DNA from: Nocardioides kongjuensis
GTDB taxonomy: Bacteria; Actinomycetota; Actinomycetes; Propionibacteriales; Nocardioidaceae
Reading direction: 5' to 3'
DNA: 64,000 nucleotides
NCBI RefSeq assembly: GCF_013409625.1
Contig: NZ_JACCBF010000001.1
Location: 2,235,001-2,299,000 of the forward strand
This document shows, in pieces, positions 45,145-59,372 of this stretch (within the stretch, counting starts at the first letter, position 1; every line of letters begins with the position of its first letter). The position numbers and the translations under genes were made by a program. A model generated the notes under the pieces. The model was not told the origin of the DNA and did no database searches. It saw only the letters and a program-made list of their open reading frames with translations.

Positions 45145-46776
45145 TCAGGCGGTGCGGTGGACGACCCGGCCGGCGGCCACGGTGAGGGTGACCCGGGCGT
45201 CGGTCGGCAGGACGTCGGGCGCGTGCGGACCGGCGAGGACGTCGGTGTCGAGGACGGCCAGGTCGGCCCGCGACCCGACCCGGAGCACGCCGGCCTCGTC
45301 GTCGTGGTTGACGTACGCCGACCCGGCGGTGAAGGCGCGGAACGCGGTGGCGGCATCGAGCGCCTGGTGCGCCAGGAACGGGGCGCCGCCCCGCTGCGAG
45401 GGATCCGTGCGGGTGATGGCCACCTCGATCTGGGCGAGCGGGTCGGCCGTCGAGACGGCCCAGTCGCTGCCCATCGCCAGCCGTGCACCGTGGAGCACCA
45501 GGTCGGCGAAGGGGAACTGCAGCCGGGCGCGGTCCTCGCCGAGGAAGGGCAGCGTGAGCTCGTCCATCTGGGCGTCGCTCTGCGCCCAGTAGGCCTGGCA
45601 GTTCGCCACCACGCCCAGCTGCGCGAAGCGCGGGAGGTCCTCGGGCTGCACGAGCTGCAGGTGGGCGATGTGGTGGCGCAGGTCGTTGGGCCCGTGGGCA
45701 GAGCGGGCTGCGGCGACCGCGTCGAGGCAGTCGCGGGAGGCGCGGTCACCGATGGCGTGCATGTGCACCTGGAAGCCGTGGCCGTCCAGCGCGGTCACGG
45801 CCTCCTGGAGCAGCGCGCGCTCGACGTAGCTCAGGCCGCGGTTGTCCGTGTGTCCGCCGCAGCCGTCGCAGTAGGGCTCGAGCAGCGCGCCGGTGTAGTT
45901 CTCCATCACGCCGTCGGCCATGATCTTGACGCTCGTCGGGGAGAAGGTCCCCACGGGGCCGCTCCCCCGGCGTGCGACCAGCTCCTCGACCTGCTCCAGC
46001 CCCCGGTGCCGGTCCCACCACAGCGCGCCGACGACGCGGGCGGTCAGCTCGTCGTTCTTGGCCAGCGCCTCGTAGGCGGCCTGTGTGTCCGGCGTGACCC
46101 ACGCGTCCTGCCAGCCGGTGATGCCCAGGCCGTGCAGGTGGGCCTGCGCCACCCGGATCGCCTGCTCCCAGTCGGCCTGGGCCGGACGCGGCACGAAGCG
46201 GTCGTTGAAGGTGTAGGCGGCACCCTCGTGGAGCGTGCCGGTCGGCTCCCCGGTCACGGGGTCGCGCTCGATGCGGCCGTCCGACGGGTCCGGCGTGGCG
46301 CGGTCGATGCCCGCGACCGCCAGGGCTCGGGAGTTCACCCAGGCCCCGTGCACGTCACGGTTGAGCAGGAACACCGGCCGGTCGGGCACGATCGCGTCGA
46401 GGTCCTCCTTGCGCGGGGTGCCGCCGGGGAAGTACTCCATCGCCCATCCCCCGCCGACGATCCACGGCGCGTCGGGGTGCGCGGCGGCGTACGCGGCGAT
46501 GTGCGCCAGGTAGGCGTCCTTCCCCTCGAGGTCGTTGAGCCAGACCCGGAGCAGGTTGTGCCCGGCGAAGGGGGCGTGCACGTGGGCGTCCTGGAACCCC
46601 GGAAGCACCAGGGCTCCCTCGACGACCTCCGTGCGGGGGCCGGTGACGGCGGCGACCTCCTCGGCACCGAGGGCGACCACCCGGTCGCCACGCAGGGCGA
46701 TGGCGTCGGCGCTCGGCCGTGCCTCGTCCCAGGTGACGACGTGCGTGTCGCGGACGACCAGGTCGGCGTGCGTCAT
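45145..46776 (-). CDS. YtcJ-like amidohydrolase, permease-linked copy
   Basis: The 543-residue enzyme shows the metal site LPGFQDAHVHAPFAGHN (about 56-72), the GHGFQVHMHAIGDRASRD motif and HHIAHLQLVQPEDL. Its sequence is clearly related to the amidohydrolase at 17357-19000, but each sits with a different importer. The start at 46776 (MTHADLVVRDTHVV) follows GAGAGGA; upstream residues in the frame lack homology-like character. It is divergent from a LacI regulator with a perfect operator in between, so substrate-induced expression is likely. An acyl-amino acid or amide is a reasonable substrate guess given the permease. Confidence 0.88.
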   Translation of the reverse strand: MTHADLVVRDTHVVTWDEARPSADAIALRGDRVVALGAEEVAAVTGPRTEVVEGALVLPGFQDAHVHAPFAGHNLLRVWLNDLEGKDAYLAHIAAYAAAHPDAPWIVGGGWAMEYFPGGTPRKEDLDAIVPDRPVFLLNRDVHGAWVNSRALAVAGIDRATPDPSDGRIERDPVTGEPTGTLHEGAAYTFNDRFVPRPAQADWEQAIRVAQAHLHGLGITGWQDAWVTPDTQAAYEALAKNDELTARVVGALWWDRHRGLEQVEELVARRGSGPVGTFSPTSVKIMADGVMENYTGALLEPYCDGCGGHTDNRGLSYVERALLQEAVTALDGHGFQVHMHAIGDRASRDCLDAVAAARSAHGPNDLRHHIAHLQLVQPEDLPRFAQLGVVANCQAYWAQSDAQMDELTLPFLGEDRARLQFPFADLVLHGARLAMGSDWAVSTADPLAQIEVAITRTDPSQRGGAPFLAHQALDAATAFRAFTAGSAYVNHDDEAGVLRVGSRADLAVLDTDVLAGPHAPDVLPTDARVTLTVAAGRVVHRTA

Positions 46777-46819
46777 TCCAAGTCCTCTCGTGTGGCGCGG
46801 GCCACAGGAAAGCACATGA

Positions 46820-46831
46820 CGAAACGTTTCG
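46820..46831. promoter_or_regulatory. LacI-type operator
   Basis: CGAAACGTTTCG is a perfect 12-bp palindrome centred on CG, the classic LacI-family form. It lies 43 bases from the amidohydrolase start and 45 bases from the LacI gene start, in their 100-base shared promoter region. Confidence 0.75.
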
Positions 46832-46876
46832 GCAATAGCCGTGGGCGAGGTTCTCAGCACTCGGTAGGTTGTCCGC

Positions 46877-47851
46877 ATGCCACCGCGCCGAGTCACGATC
46901 CGCGACGTCGCCCGGGCGGCCGGCGTCTCGACGTCGACCGTCTCGGAGGCCCTCTCGGGCCAGGGCCGGATCGCGTCCGAGACCCGGGAGCGCGTGCGCC
47001 AGGTCGCCGACGAGATCGGGTACGTCGCCAGCGCGGCCGCACGCAGCCTGCGCCTGGGACGCTCGGGCGCACTCGGCCTCTACGTGCCCGACCGGACCGT
47101 CGGCTTCGAGTACTACGTGCAGCTCTCACGCGGAGCCGCAGAGGCCGCCCTCACCCACGGGCTGGCCCTCACCCTCGTGCCGGCGTGGGACAACGTCGAG
47201 CAGCTGCGGGCCCTGCACATCGACGGCCTGATCGTCGCCGACCCCGCGGTCGGCGACCCGGTCCTCGCGGTGCTCCGCTCGCTCCCCGTCCCGATGGTCA
47301 CCGTCGAGCGCGACCTCGGTCCCGACGCCGGGCCGGTGGGCGTCGTGGCCTCCGACCACCTCACCGCCACGGGCGAGCTCCTCGACCACGTGGTCGCGAC
47401 CGGGGCCACCTCGATCGCCGTCGTCGCCCCCGGCGACGAGACGTCCTTCGGCCAGCAGATCCGTGAGGCCTGCCGCCGCTACGCCGGCGTCCGGATCGTC
47501 GACATCCCCCTGGCCTACCGGCCGGAGGACGCCACGGCCGCGGTCGACGAGGCACTCGCCTCGGGAGCCGACGCCCTCGTCCTGGTCCCCGACGGCTCGG
47601 TGGTCGTGGCCCTCCACCACCTCCGGGAGCGCGGCATCCGCGTGCCCGACGACGTCCTGCTGGCGTCGTACGTCGACGGGCCGTCGCTGCAGATCACCCG
47701 TCCGCGCATCACCGCCGTCGACATCGACCCGCGCGCCACCGGGGAGGCAGCCGTCGAGGCACTGGTCGACGTCGTCGTGCACGGGAGGCAGGACGTCGTC
47801 GAGACCTTGGTGCCGTCCCGCCTGGTGGTGCGCGAGTCGACCCGGCGCTGA
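46877..47851 (+). CDS. LacI-family transcriptional regulator
   Basis: The 324-residue repressor begins with the diagnostic HTH and hinge: VTIRDVARAAGVSTSTVSEA, then IGYVASAAARSLRLGRSGAL. A periplasmic-binding-type ligand domain follows, with DGLIVADPAV and ITAVDIDPRATGEAAVEALV. It is divergent from the amidohydrolase/permease operon with its operator palindrome between them; it likely represses the pair and itself. The inducer is presumably the imported compound. Confidence 0.93.
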   Translation: MPPRRVTIRDVARAAGVSTSTVSEALSGQGRIASETRERVRQVADEIGYVASAAARSLRLGRSGALGLYVPDRTVGFEYYVQLSRGAAEAALTHGLALTLVPAWDNVEQLRALHIDGLIVADPAVGDPVLAVLRSLPVPMVTVERDLGPDAGPVGVVASDHLTATGELLDHVVATGATSIAVVAPGDETSFGQQIREACRRYAGVRIVDIPLAYRPEDATAAVDEALASGADALVLVPDGSVVVALHHLRERGIRVPDDVLLASYVDGPSLQITRPRITAVDIDPRATGEAAVEALVDVVVHGRQDVVETLVPSRLVVRESTRR

Positions 47852-47864
47852 GCCCCCGAGAGGC

Positions 47865-47871
<7 letters not shown>
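47845..47871. terminator. Bidirectional terminator, LacI regulator / carboxylase
   Basis: GCGCTGAGCC (47845-47854) pairs with GGCTCAGCGC (47862-47871) around a 7-base loop. The stem includes the stop codons of the two convergent genes. Confidence 0.7.
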
Positions 47872-53366
<5,495 letters not shown>

Positions 53367-53406
53367 GGTCTCGACCCTTCCATCTCGCGGCGCGCGCGGG
53401 ACAGCG

Positions 53407-53446
53407 CGGATCCCACAGGCTTGTCGCCGAATCGTTGTGGGATCCG
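53407..53446. promoter_or_regulatory. 11-bp inverted repeat between divergent genes
   Basis: CGGATCCCACA (53407-53417) and TGTGGGATCCG (53436-53446) flank an 18-base spacer in the 129-base region shared by the carboxylase and methyltransferase genes. The wide spacer suits an operator bound by a dimer on two faces or a hairpin in either leader. Confidence 0.45.
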
Positions 53447-53495
53447 TCCAGCCGCGGCGCTGGCGCGCGGCCGGGACGAGGCGCACGCTGGGGTC

Positions 53496-54110
53496 ATGGG
53501 CTTCTACGACGACCACGTCGTGCCGCGGATCGTGAACCTCGCCTGCGGCACCAAGGACATGCGACCGCACCGTGACCGCGCCTGCGCCGGGCTGCACGGC
53601 GAGGTGGTCGAGATCGGCTTCGGGTCCGGTCTCAACGTGCCGCACTACCCGGACACGGTCACCCGGGTCACCGCCGTCGAGCCCGCCGACCTGGGTTGGA
53701 GGCTCGCGGAGCGCCGGGTGGCGGGCTCGCGGGTGCCGATCGACCGGGCCGGGCTGGACGGGCAGTCGCTGCCGTTCGCCGACGACTCCTTCGACAGCGC
53801 CCTGAGCACGTGGACCATGTGCACGATCCCCGACGTCGCCCGGGCGCTGCGCGAGGTGCGCCGGGTGCTCAGGCCCGGCGGCACCCTGCACTTCGTCGAG
53901 CACGGCCTCGCGCCGGACGAGAAGGTGCAGCGCTGGCAGTACCGCCTCGACCCGATCGAGAAGAGGATCGCGGGTGGCTGCACCTTCAGCCGGCCCATCG
54001 CGAGGCTCGTGACCGACGCCGGGTTCACCATGACCGAGCTCGACGAGTTCTACGCCACCGGTGGGCCGAAGTTCGTGACCGCGTTCTACCTCGGCGTCGC
54101 CGCTGCCTGA
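53496..54110 (+). CDS. Class I SAM-dependent methyltransferase
   Basis: The 204-residue protein has motif I VVEIGFGSGLNVPHYP (about 37-52), an acidic strand TAVEPAD, motif DDSFDSALSTWTMCTIP and ALREVRRVLRPGGTLHFVEHG. It is of the ubiE/phospholipid N-methyltransferase-like group; the FVEHGLAPDEKVQRWQ segment is typical of the METTL7-like branch. The substrate is unknown, possibly a lipid or thiol. ATG 53496 (MGFYDDHVVPRIV) is the natural start. Confidence 0.9.
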   Translation: MGFYDDHVVPRIVNLACGTKDMRPHRDRACAGLHGEVVEIGFGSGLNVPHYPDTVTRVTAVEPADLGWRLAERRVAGSRVPIDRAGLDGQSLPFADDSFDSALSTWTMCTIPDVARALREVRRVLRPGGTLHFVEHGLAPDEKVQRWQYRLDPIEKRIAGGCTFSRPIARLVTDAGFTMTELDEFYATGGPKFVTAFYLGVAAA

Positions 54111-54200
54111 CGCGCTGATCCACCCCAGCGATCTACCCCATCGACGTGATGACGGCCTACGGGTGCGGGACCAGACTCGAGTCGGGAGAAGGAGCCTGCC

Positions 54201-54803
54201 ATGTCCTGGAACCTCACCGGAAGCTACGTGGAGACCTGCTCGTGCGAGCTGATGTGTCCCTGCAACCTGTCCCTCGACCACGGCGCCACCTACGACTTCT
54301 GCCGGGTGACGCTGGTGTTCGACATCCGCGCGGGCGACATCGAGGGCACCGACATCGCCGGGCGCCGCGTCGTGATCATCGCGGACACCCCGAAGGTGAT
54401 GACCGAGGGCAACTGGCGCCTCGGCGTGTACGTCGACGACGGCTCGGACGACGACCAGTTCGACAAGCTCGTCCAGCTCTTCGGAGGCCAGCTCGGTGGC
54501 CCGATGGGCGCGCTGGCGCCGCTGGTCGGCGAGGTGCTGGGCGTGGAGCGCGCCAGCATCGAGATCGCCGACGACGGCCTGCGGCACAGCGTCCGGGTCG
54601 GCGACACCATCGACTTCGAGATCGAGGACGTCGTCCCGTTCGGCGTCGAGACCGGCGAGCCGGTCCGGTTCAACGGCATGTTCCACCCGATCGGCCCGGA
54701 CCTGACCATGGCCGAGGCGAAGCACTCCCGGATCAACGCGTTCGGGATCGCCTACGAGGGCCGCACCGGGCTGTCGAAGTCCGAGTTCTCCTGGGCAGCC
54801 TGA
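54201..54803 (+). CDS. DUF1326 domain protein
   Basis: The 200-residue soluble protein has the DUF1326 hallmark at its N-terminus: SYVETCSCELMCPCNLS (about 8-24), giving CxC and CPC clusters that could bind metal or form disulfides. No signal peptide is seen. The function of the family is unknown. It is co-transcribed with the DUF2182 gene (11 bases apart), a pairing seen repeatedly in bacteria. GGAGAAGGAG precedes ATG 54201. Confidence 0.88.
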   Translation: MSWNLTGSYVETCSCELMCPCNLSLDHGATYDFCRVTLVFDIRAGDIEGTDIAGRRVVIIADTPKVMTEGNWRLGVYVDDGSDDDQFDKLVQLFGGQLGGPMGALAPLVGEVLGVERASIEIADDGLRHSVRVGDTIDFEIEDVVPFGVETGEPVRFNGMFHPIGPDLTMAEAKHSRINAFGIAYEGRTGLSKSEFSWAA

Positions 54804-54814
54804 GCGCCGCACCG

Positions 54815-55621
54815 ATGAGCTCGCCGGGCCGGGCACCGGCCGACACCGGCCTCACCCCGGCCTACGCCGCCGCCCGGGCCCGGCTCGGCCTGGTCGCCGC
54901 CCTCGTCGCCGTCGCCGCCGTCGGCTGGGCGTGGACCGCGCGCACGATGCGCGGCATGGACGCCGGACCGTGGACGGACCTCGGGGGCCTCGCCTGGTTC
55001 CTCGGCGCGTGGGTGGTGATGATGGCAGCGATGATGCTGCCCTCGGTGGCCCCCACCATCGCCCTCTACGCCAAGGTCACCCGCGCCTCCTCGCCCCTGT
55101 CGCCGTGGCTGTTCGCCGGCGGCTACCTGGTCACCTGGGCCGGCGCCGGCCTCGCGGCGTACGCCGTCGGGAGCGCTGCCTCCGCCCTGCTCGGCGACCG
55201 CCTGGCCTGGGACCGGGCCGGCCACGGCCTGGCCGCCGCGACCCTGGTCGCCGCCGCGGCGTACGAGCTCACCCCGTTGAAGCGCGTGTGCCTCACGAGG
55301 TGCCGCAGCCCTCTCGGCTCCTTCCTCGGCTCGTGGCGCGGCGGCCGCGGGGGTGCGCTGCGGATGGGCATGACCAACGGCGCCTGGTGCGTCGGCTGCT
55401 GCTGGGCGCTGATGGCCGCGCTGTTCGCGCTCGGGGTGATGAGCGTGTCGTGGATGGCGCTGGTCGCCGCGATCATCGCCGCCGAGAAGACCCTCCCCTG
55501 GCGCCACCTCCCGCTCGCCACGGCCGTGCTGCTGCTGGTCCTCGGCGCGACGATGCTGCTCGCGCCCGGCGTCCTGCCCGGGCCGACCGTCCCGGATGCC
55601 CCGGCCATGCCGATGGGCTGA
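54815..55621 (+). CDS. DUF2182 integral membrane protein
   Basis: The 268-residue protein has about seven helices and the DUF2182 core AWVVMMAAMMLPSVAPTIAL (about 69-88), rich in Met. A Cys-rich stretch NGAWCVGCCWALM and the loop KRVCLTRCRSPLG are further conserved points. The Met/Cys pattern suggests metal (copper) or redox chemistry in the membrane, but no member has an assigned reaction that I know of. It follows the DUF1326 gene directly. Confidence 0.88.
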   Translation: MSSPGRAPADTGLTPAYAAARARLGLVAALVAVAAVGWAWTARTMRGMDAGPWTDLGGLAWFLGAWVVMMAAMMLPSVAPTIALYAKVTRASSPLSPWLFAGGYLVTWAGAGLAAYAVGSAASALLGDRLAWDRAGHGLAAATLVAAAAYELTPLKRVCLTRCRSPLGSFLGSWRGGRGGALRMGMTNGAWCVGCCWALMAALFALGVMSVSWMALVAAIIAAEKTLPWRHLPLATAVLLLVLGATMLLAPGVLPGPTVPDAPAMPMG

Positions 55622-55634
55622 GGCCGCCGGCCGG

Positions 55635-56336
55635 TCAGCTCGCGCGGTTCCAGCCGGTCGCTGGCGGGTGCCAGTCGACCCGGGACGCGGCGCCCACCGC
55701 CGCGACCTGCGAGCGCACCTCCAGCTTCGCCAGGATCGACTTGACCTGCGTGCGCACCGTCGTCTCGGACACGACGCACGTGCGGGCGATGTCACGCACC
55801 TGCGCCCCCTCCATCAGGGCCGCCAGGACCTCCGTCTCCCGCGGGGTGAGGCGGGCCAGCCGCGCACGCACCGCCCGGACCTCCTCCCGCTCGCGGCACG
55901 CTGCCTCGACGAGCTCCGCGCGCTCGGCGGCCGGCATGGCGGGCAGCCCGTCCCGGATCCGGCCGACGGCAGCCAGCACGTCGTCGAGGCATCCGGTCAT
56001 CGGGAGGACGGCCTTCGCCCCCTGCCGCAGGCACTCGCCCCGGTCGCCGGGGGTGCGGCGATCGGTGAGGACGACGACCGACACCCCGGCCCCGGCCAAC
56101 GGGGCGACGAGGCGGATGCCGTCCCCGATCCGACCGAGGTCCGGGTCGAGCAGGACCACGCGGGGCACCGAGCGCAGCACGCACGCCAGCACGGAGGCGA
56201 GCGTGGCGCCGGACTCCGCGAGGTTGAGGCGCTTGACCAGGTAGCCCTCCTGCGCCAGGGTCGCGGCGACGGACTCGGCGAAGAGCACGTGGTCCTCGAC
56301 GATCGTCAACCGGGTCGGCCGCGCGCCCGGCGTCAT
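55635..56336 (-). CDS. LuxR-type response regulator, atypical receiver
   Basis: The 233-residue protein has a receiver with TIVEDHVLF and putative phospho-acceptor D64 (VLLDPDLG), plus a C-terminal LuxR HTH (LTPRETEVLAALMEGAQVRD, then SETTVRTQVKSILAKLEV). The conserved receiver Lys is not evident: the usual GYLLK is AVLPMTG. Phosphorylation-dependent switching may therefore be altered. No kinase is adjacent. It lies 161 bases downstream of the aldehyde dehydrogenase gene on the same strand, so it could belong to, or regulate, the amine operon. Confidence 0.88.
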   Translation of the reverse strand: MTPGARPTRLTIVEDHVLFAESVAATLAQEGYLVKRLNLAESGATLASVLACVLRSVPRVVLLDPDLGRIGDGIRLVAPLAGAGVSVVVLTDRRTPGDRGECLRQGAKAVLPMTGCLDDVLAAVGRIRDGLPAMPAAERAELVEAACREREEVRAVRARLARLTPRETEVLAALMEGAQVRDIARTCVVSETTVRTQVKSILAKLEVRSQVAAVGAASRVDWHPPATGWNRAS

Positions 56337-56497
56337 GTGTTGTCCCAGTCGTCCACCGCAGGTGCTCCAGACCGACGCTCCTACCGGTGGCCTACTGCCA
56401 GACCCACCATGGAGCGAGTATGCGCGCCTCGCCGTCCCCGCAACAGCGGTTGGGGGCCGGAGTACCCAATCCTTGTCCGTGGGCGGGGCCTGGGTGC
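56337..56497 (-). promoter_or_regulatory. Gap between aldehyde dehydrogenase and LuxR-type regulator genes
   Basis: These 161 bases follow the amine operon and precede the regulator on the same strand. Complementary GC-rich stretches occur near 56483-56497, but no clean terminator is visible. CCAATCCTTGTCCG near 56465 resembles AATCCTTGGACGG near 40576, upstream of the stand-alone receiver gene. Confidence 0.35.
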
Positions 56498-57850
56498 TCA
56501 GCCCGGGCGGACGGTGCGGATCAGCTTCTTGTTGACGAACTCCTCGATGCCGTACCGCCCCAGCTCCCTGCCGAAGCCGGAGCGCTTGACCCCGCCGAAG
56601 GGCAGCTCGACCCCGTCGGCGTTGACCCCGTTGACGAACACCATGCCGACGTCGAGGCGGTCCGCGACGCGCGCCGCCTGCTCGGGGTCGGGCGTGAACA
56701 CGTAGGACCCCAGTCCGTACGGCGTGTCGTTGGCCATCGCGACCGCCTCGTCCTCCGAGCCGGCGCGCAGCACCATGGCCACCGGCCCGAAGAGCTCCTC
56801 CCGGAGGACGGGGTTGTCCGGCGTGACCCCGACGAGCACACCGGCCGGGACGAACGCACGGTCCCACTCCCCCGCCCCCGGGACCAGGGTGGCGCCGGCG
56901 GCGACGGCCCGGTCGACCTGGTCGCTCAGGGTGGCGGCCGCCGTCTGCGAGGCCAGGGGGGCGGCCAGGTCGAGCTCGGCCAACCGGCGCGCGAACCGGT
57001 CGACGAAGTCGTCGTAGAGATGCTCGAGGACGATGAACCGCTTGCCGGCGTTGCAGGCCTGACCGGTGTTGTAGGTGCGGGCGTCGACGGCGGCCTCGAC
57101 GGTGGCGTCGAGGTCGTCGGCGCCCAGCACGAGGAACGGGTCGGAGCCGCCGAGCTCGAGGACGACCTTCTTGAGGTTGCGCCCGGCGATCTCGGCGACG
57201 GCCGCGCCCGCGCGCTCGGAGCCGGTCAGCGAGACGCCCTGGACGCGCGGGTCGGCGATGACGTCGGCGACCTGCTCGTCGGTGGCGTAGATGTTGACGT
57301 AGGCGCCCTCGGGCAGGCCGGCGTCGACGAAGATCTGCTCCTGCAGCGCGGCCGAGCCCGGGCACTGCGGCGCGTGCTTGAGCAGGATCGTGTTCCCTGC
57401 TGCGAGGTTGGGCGCGGCGAACCTGGCCACCTGGTAGACGGGGAAGTTCCACGGCATGATCCCGAGCAGGACACCCACGGGCGCCCGGCGTACGACGGCG
57501 GTCCCGGTGCCGCCGAGCAGCGCGATCGGCTCGTCGGCCAGGAACTGAGCTGCATGCTCGGCGTAGTACCTGTAGATCAGCGCGCTGAACCCGACCTCGC
57601 CGATCGCCTGCTCCTCGGGCTTGCCCATCTCCCGCACGATCGCGCCGGCGAGCTCGCCGGCGCGCTCCTCGTGGAGCTGCGCGACCCTCAGCAGCAGGCT
57701 CGCCCGGTCGGCCACCGACGACGTCCTCCCCCAGGAGCCGAACGCCTCGTCGGCGGCGGACACGGCTGCGGCCACCTCGGTGTCGGTGGCCGTCGGGTAC
57801 GACGCGACGAGTTCTCCGGTACGGGGGTCCTGCACGGCGTAGGTGGTCAT
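56498..57850 (-). CDS. Aldehyde dehydrogenase, succinate-semialdehyde dehydrogenase-like
   Basis: The 450-residue enzyme has the NAD(P) dehydrogenase fold. It carries general-base Glu in VVLELGGSDPF, nucleophilic Cys in YNTGQACNAGKRF, PWNFPVYQVARF and the C-terminal PFGGVKRSGFGRELG. The short N-terminus and AGKRFIV region place it with the succinate/glutarate semialdehyde dehydrogenases. It would oxidise the semialdehyde left after deamination of GABA or 5-aminovalerate. Its ATG overlaps the stop of the hydrolase gene (ATGA). Last gene of the P450 operon. Confidence 0.9.
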   Translation of the reverse strand: MTTYAVQDPRTGELVASYPTATDTEVAAAVSAADEAFGSWGRTSSVADRASLLLRVAQLHEERAGELAGAIVREMGKPEEQAIGEVGFSALIYRYYAEHAAQFLADEPIALLGGTGTAVVRRAPVGVLLGIMPWNFPVYQVARFAAPNLAAGNTILLKHAPQCPGSAALQEQIFVDAGLPEGAYVNIYATDEQVADVIADPRVQGVSLTGSERAGAAVAEIAGRNLKKVVLELGGSDPFLVLGADDLDATVEAAVDARTYNTGQACNAGKRFIVLEHLYDDFVDRFARRLAELDLAAPLASQTAAATLSDQVDRAVAAGATLVPGAGEWDRAFVPAGVLVGVTPDNPVLREELFGPVAMVLRAGSEDEAVAMANDTPYGLGSYVFTPDPEQAARVADRLDVGMVFVNGVNADGVELPFGGVKRSGFGRELGRYGIEEFVNKKLIRTVRPG

Positions 57851-58665
57851 GGCCGGTTCCTCTTCTCGGGGGTCGTGGGCTGGTGGTCGCGCCGCTCGAC
57901 GCAGGCCGTGACGAAGGCGCCGAAGAGGCGCCGGCGGTCGTCGGCGGGGCCGTCGTCGTCCTCGGGATGCCACTGCACGCCGAGGACCCATCGGTCCGGG
58001 TCCTCGATGGCCTCCACCACCCCGTCCAGGGCACGAGCGGCGACGACGAGGTCACGGCCGACCCGGTCCACGGCCTGGTGGTGGCCCGATCTGGCGACGA
58101 CCTGCTCCGCACCGAGGATGGCGCGCAGCCGGGTGCCCTCCTCGATCCCGATCTTCTCGTCGAGGAACATCGGCTCGCCCGGACCGCCGCGGTGGAGCGC
58201 GTGGTCCTCGATGTCGGGGACGATCGTGCCGCCGCGGTGCACGTTGACCAGCTGGGAGCCGCGGCAGATGCCGAGCACGGGAAGCGCGGCGTCCTCGGCG
58301 ACGCCGATCATCCGCAGGGCGTCGCGGTCGGCCCGCACGTCGACGCCGTAGGAGTTCGGGACGTCGAGGTCCGCCGAGCCGTAGCAGCTGGGGTCGACGT
58401 CGCCTCCCCCCAGCAGCAGTAGGCCGTCGTGGCCCGCGATGGAGTCGGGGTCGGCCAGCGGCGCCGAGGTGTCGAAGAGCTCGAACGCAGCGCCCTGCGC
58501 GTGCAGCGACTCCAGGCACACGCGGGTGAATCTGCGCACCAGGGCGGCGGTCTCCTCCCCCAGGTCCGGGAAGTTGAGGGAGACCACGACCCCGACCCGT
58601 GCGACGGGCCGGGCGGGCGGAGGTCCTGCCGGCAGGACCTCCGCGAGGCGGACGACGCTGCTCAT
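57847..58665 (-). CDS. Gamma-glutamyl-GABA hydrolase-like protein (PuuD family), copy 1
   Basis: The 272-residue protein is a class I glutamine-amidotransferase-fold hydrolase (peptidase C26). The nucleophile is in VLGICRGSQLVNV and the His in VLGVQWHPEDDD, with GGGDVDPSCYG upstream. It carries an N-terminal extension of about 20 residues before the fold. PuuD-type enzymes release glutamate from gamma-glutamyl-GABA and related amides. It overlaps both neighbours in ATGA junctions. Confidence 0.9.
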   Translation of the reverse strand: MSSVVRLAEVLPAGPPPARPVARVGVVVSLNFPDLGEETAALVRRFTRVCLESLHAQGAAFELFDTSAPLADPDSIAGHDGLLLLGGGDVDPSCYGSADLDVPNSYGVDVRADRDALRMIGVAEDAALPVLGICRGSQLVNVHRGGTIVPDIEDHALHRGGPGEPMFLDEKIGIEEGTRLRAILGAEQVVARSGHHQAVDRVGRDLVVAARALDGVVEAIEDPDRWVLGVQWHPEDDDGPADDRRRLFGAFVTACVERRDHQPTTPEKRNRP

Positions 58666-59372
58666 CGTTCCCGCCTCCTCTTGTCGGCGCGCTCCACCAG
58701 GTCGGCGAACAGCGCCGCGTCCGTGGCCGAGCTCGCGTGCAGGTCCTCCGGGTGCCACTGGACCGCGATCACGTCGGCCCGCGCGTGCTCCAGCGCCTCG
58801 ACCACCCCATCCGCGGCGCTCGCCGTGGGGACCAGGTCGGTGCCGAGCACGTCGACGGCCTGGTGGTGGTACGACGAGACGCCGACCCGGTCCGTGCCCA
58901 GGACGGCCCGCAGCCGGGAGTGGTGCTCGATCCTGACCTCGTGCACACCGTCGCGGTGGTCGACGCCGGTCTCGGGCAGGTGCTGGTGCAGGGTCCCGCC
59001 CAGGGCGACGTTGAGCACCTGCATCCCCCGGCACACGGCGAGGGTCGGGATCGCCGCGGCGACGACCGCACGGGCCACTGCGAGGTCGAGGTCGTCCTGG
59101 AGGTCGACGACGCCCGTCACCTCGGGTGCCGGGCTCTGCCCGTAGCGGGCCGGACCGAGGTCGGCCCCGCCCGGCAGGAGGACGCCGTCGAAGCGGGCCA
59201 GCCGTTCCGGGAGCCCGGCGGTGGGATCCGCCGCGGGACCGTGCACCACGACCGGCTCGCCACCGCCCGCGAACACCGCCTCGCAGACCGCCTCGGCCGC
59301 GAGGGTCGCGCCGAAGCGCAGGATCGGCACCGACGCGCAACGCTGGCCGATCACCGCCACGAGCGGGCGCAT
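58662..59372 (-). CDS. Gamma-glutamyl-GABA hydrolase-like protein (PuuD family), copy 2
   Basis: The 236-residue paralogue keeps the full class I GATase set: nucleophile Cys in LAVCRGMQVLNVALGG and His in VIAVQWHPEDLH, with LLPGGADLGPARYG. It is considerably diverged from copy 1, which argues against recent duplication and for different gamma-glutamyl substrates or a heteromer. The start (MRPLVAVIGQRC) at 59372 overlaps the upstream stop by one base (TGATG), and its own stop overlaps copy 1's start. Confidence 0.9.
   Translation of the reverse strand: MRPLVAVIGQRCASVPILRFGATLAAEAVCEAVFAGGGEPVVVHGPAADPTAGLPERLARFDGVLLPGGADLGPARYGQSPAPEVTGVVDLQDDLDLAVARAVVAAAIPTLAVCRGMQVLNVALGGTLHQHLPETGVDHRDGVHEVRIEHHSRLRAVLGTDRVGVSSYHHQAVDVLGTDLVPTASAADGVVEALEHARADVIAVQWHPEDLHASSATDAALFADLVERADKRRRER

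Noticed and set aside
57847..59372. One frameshifted hydrolase gene split in two
   Set aside because: Each part has its own complete Cys and His motifs, full length, its own start and a 4-base overlap, so these are two paralogues.
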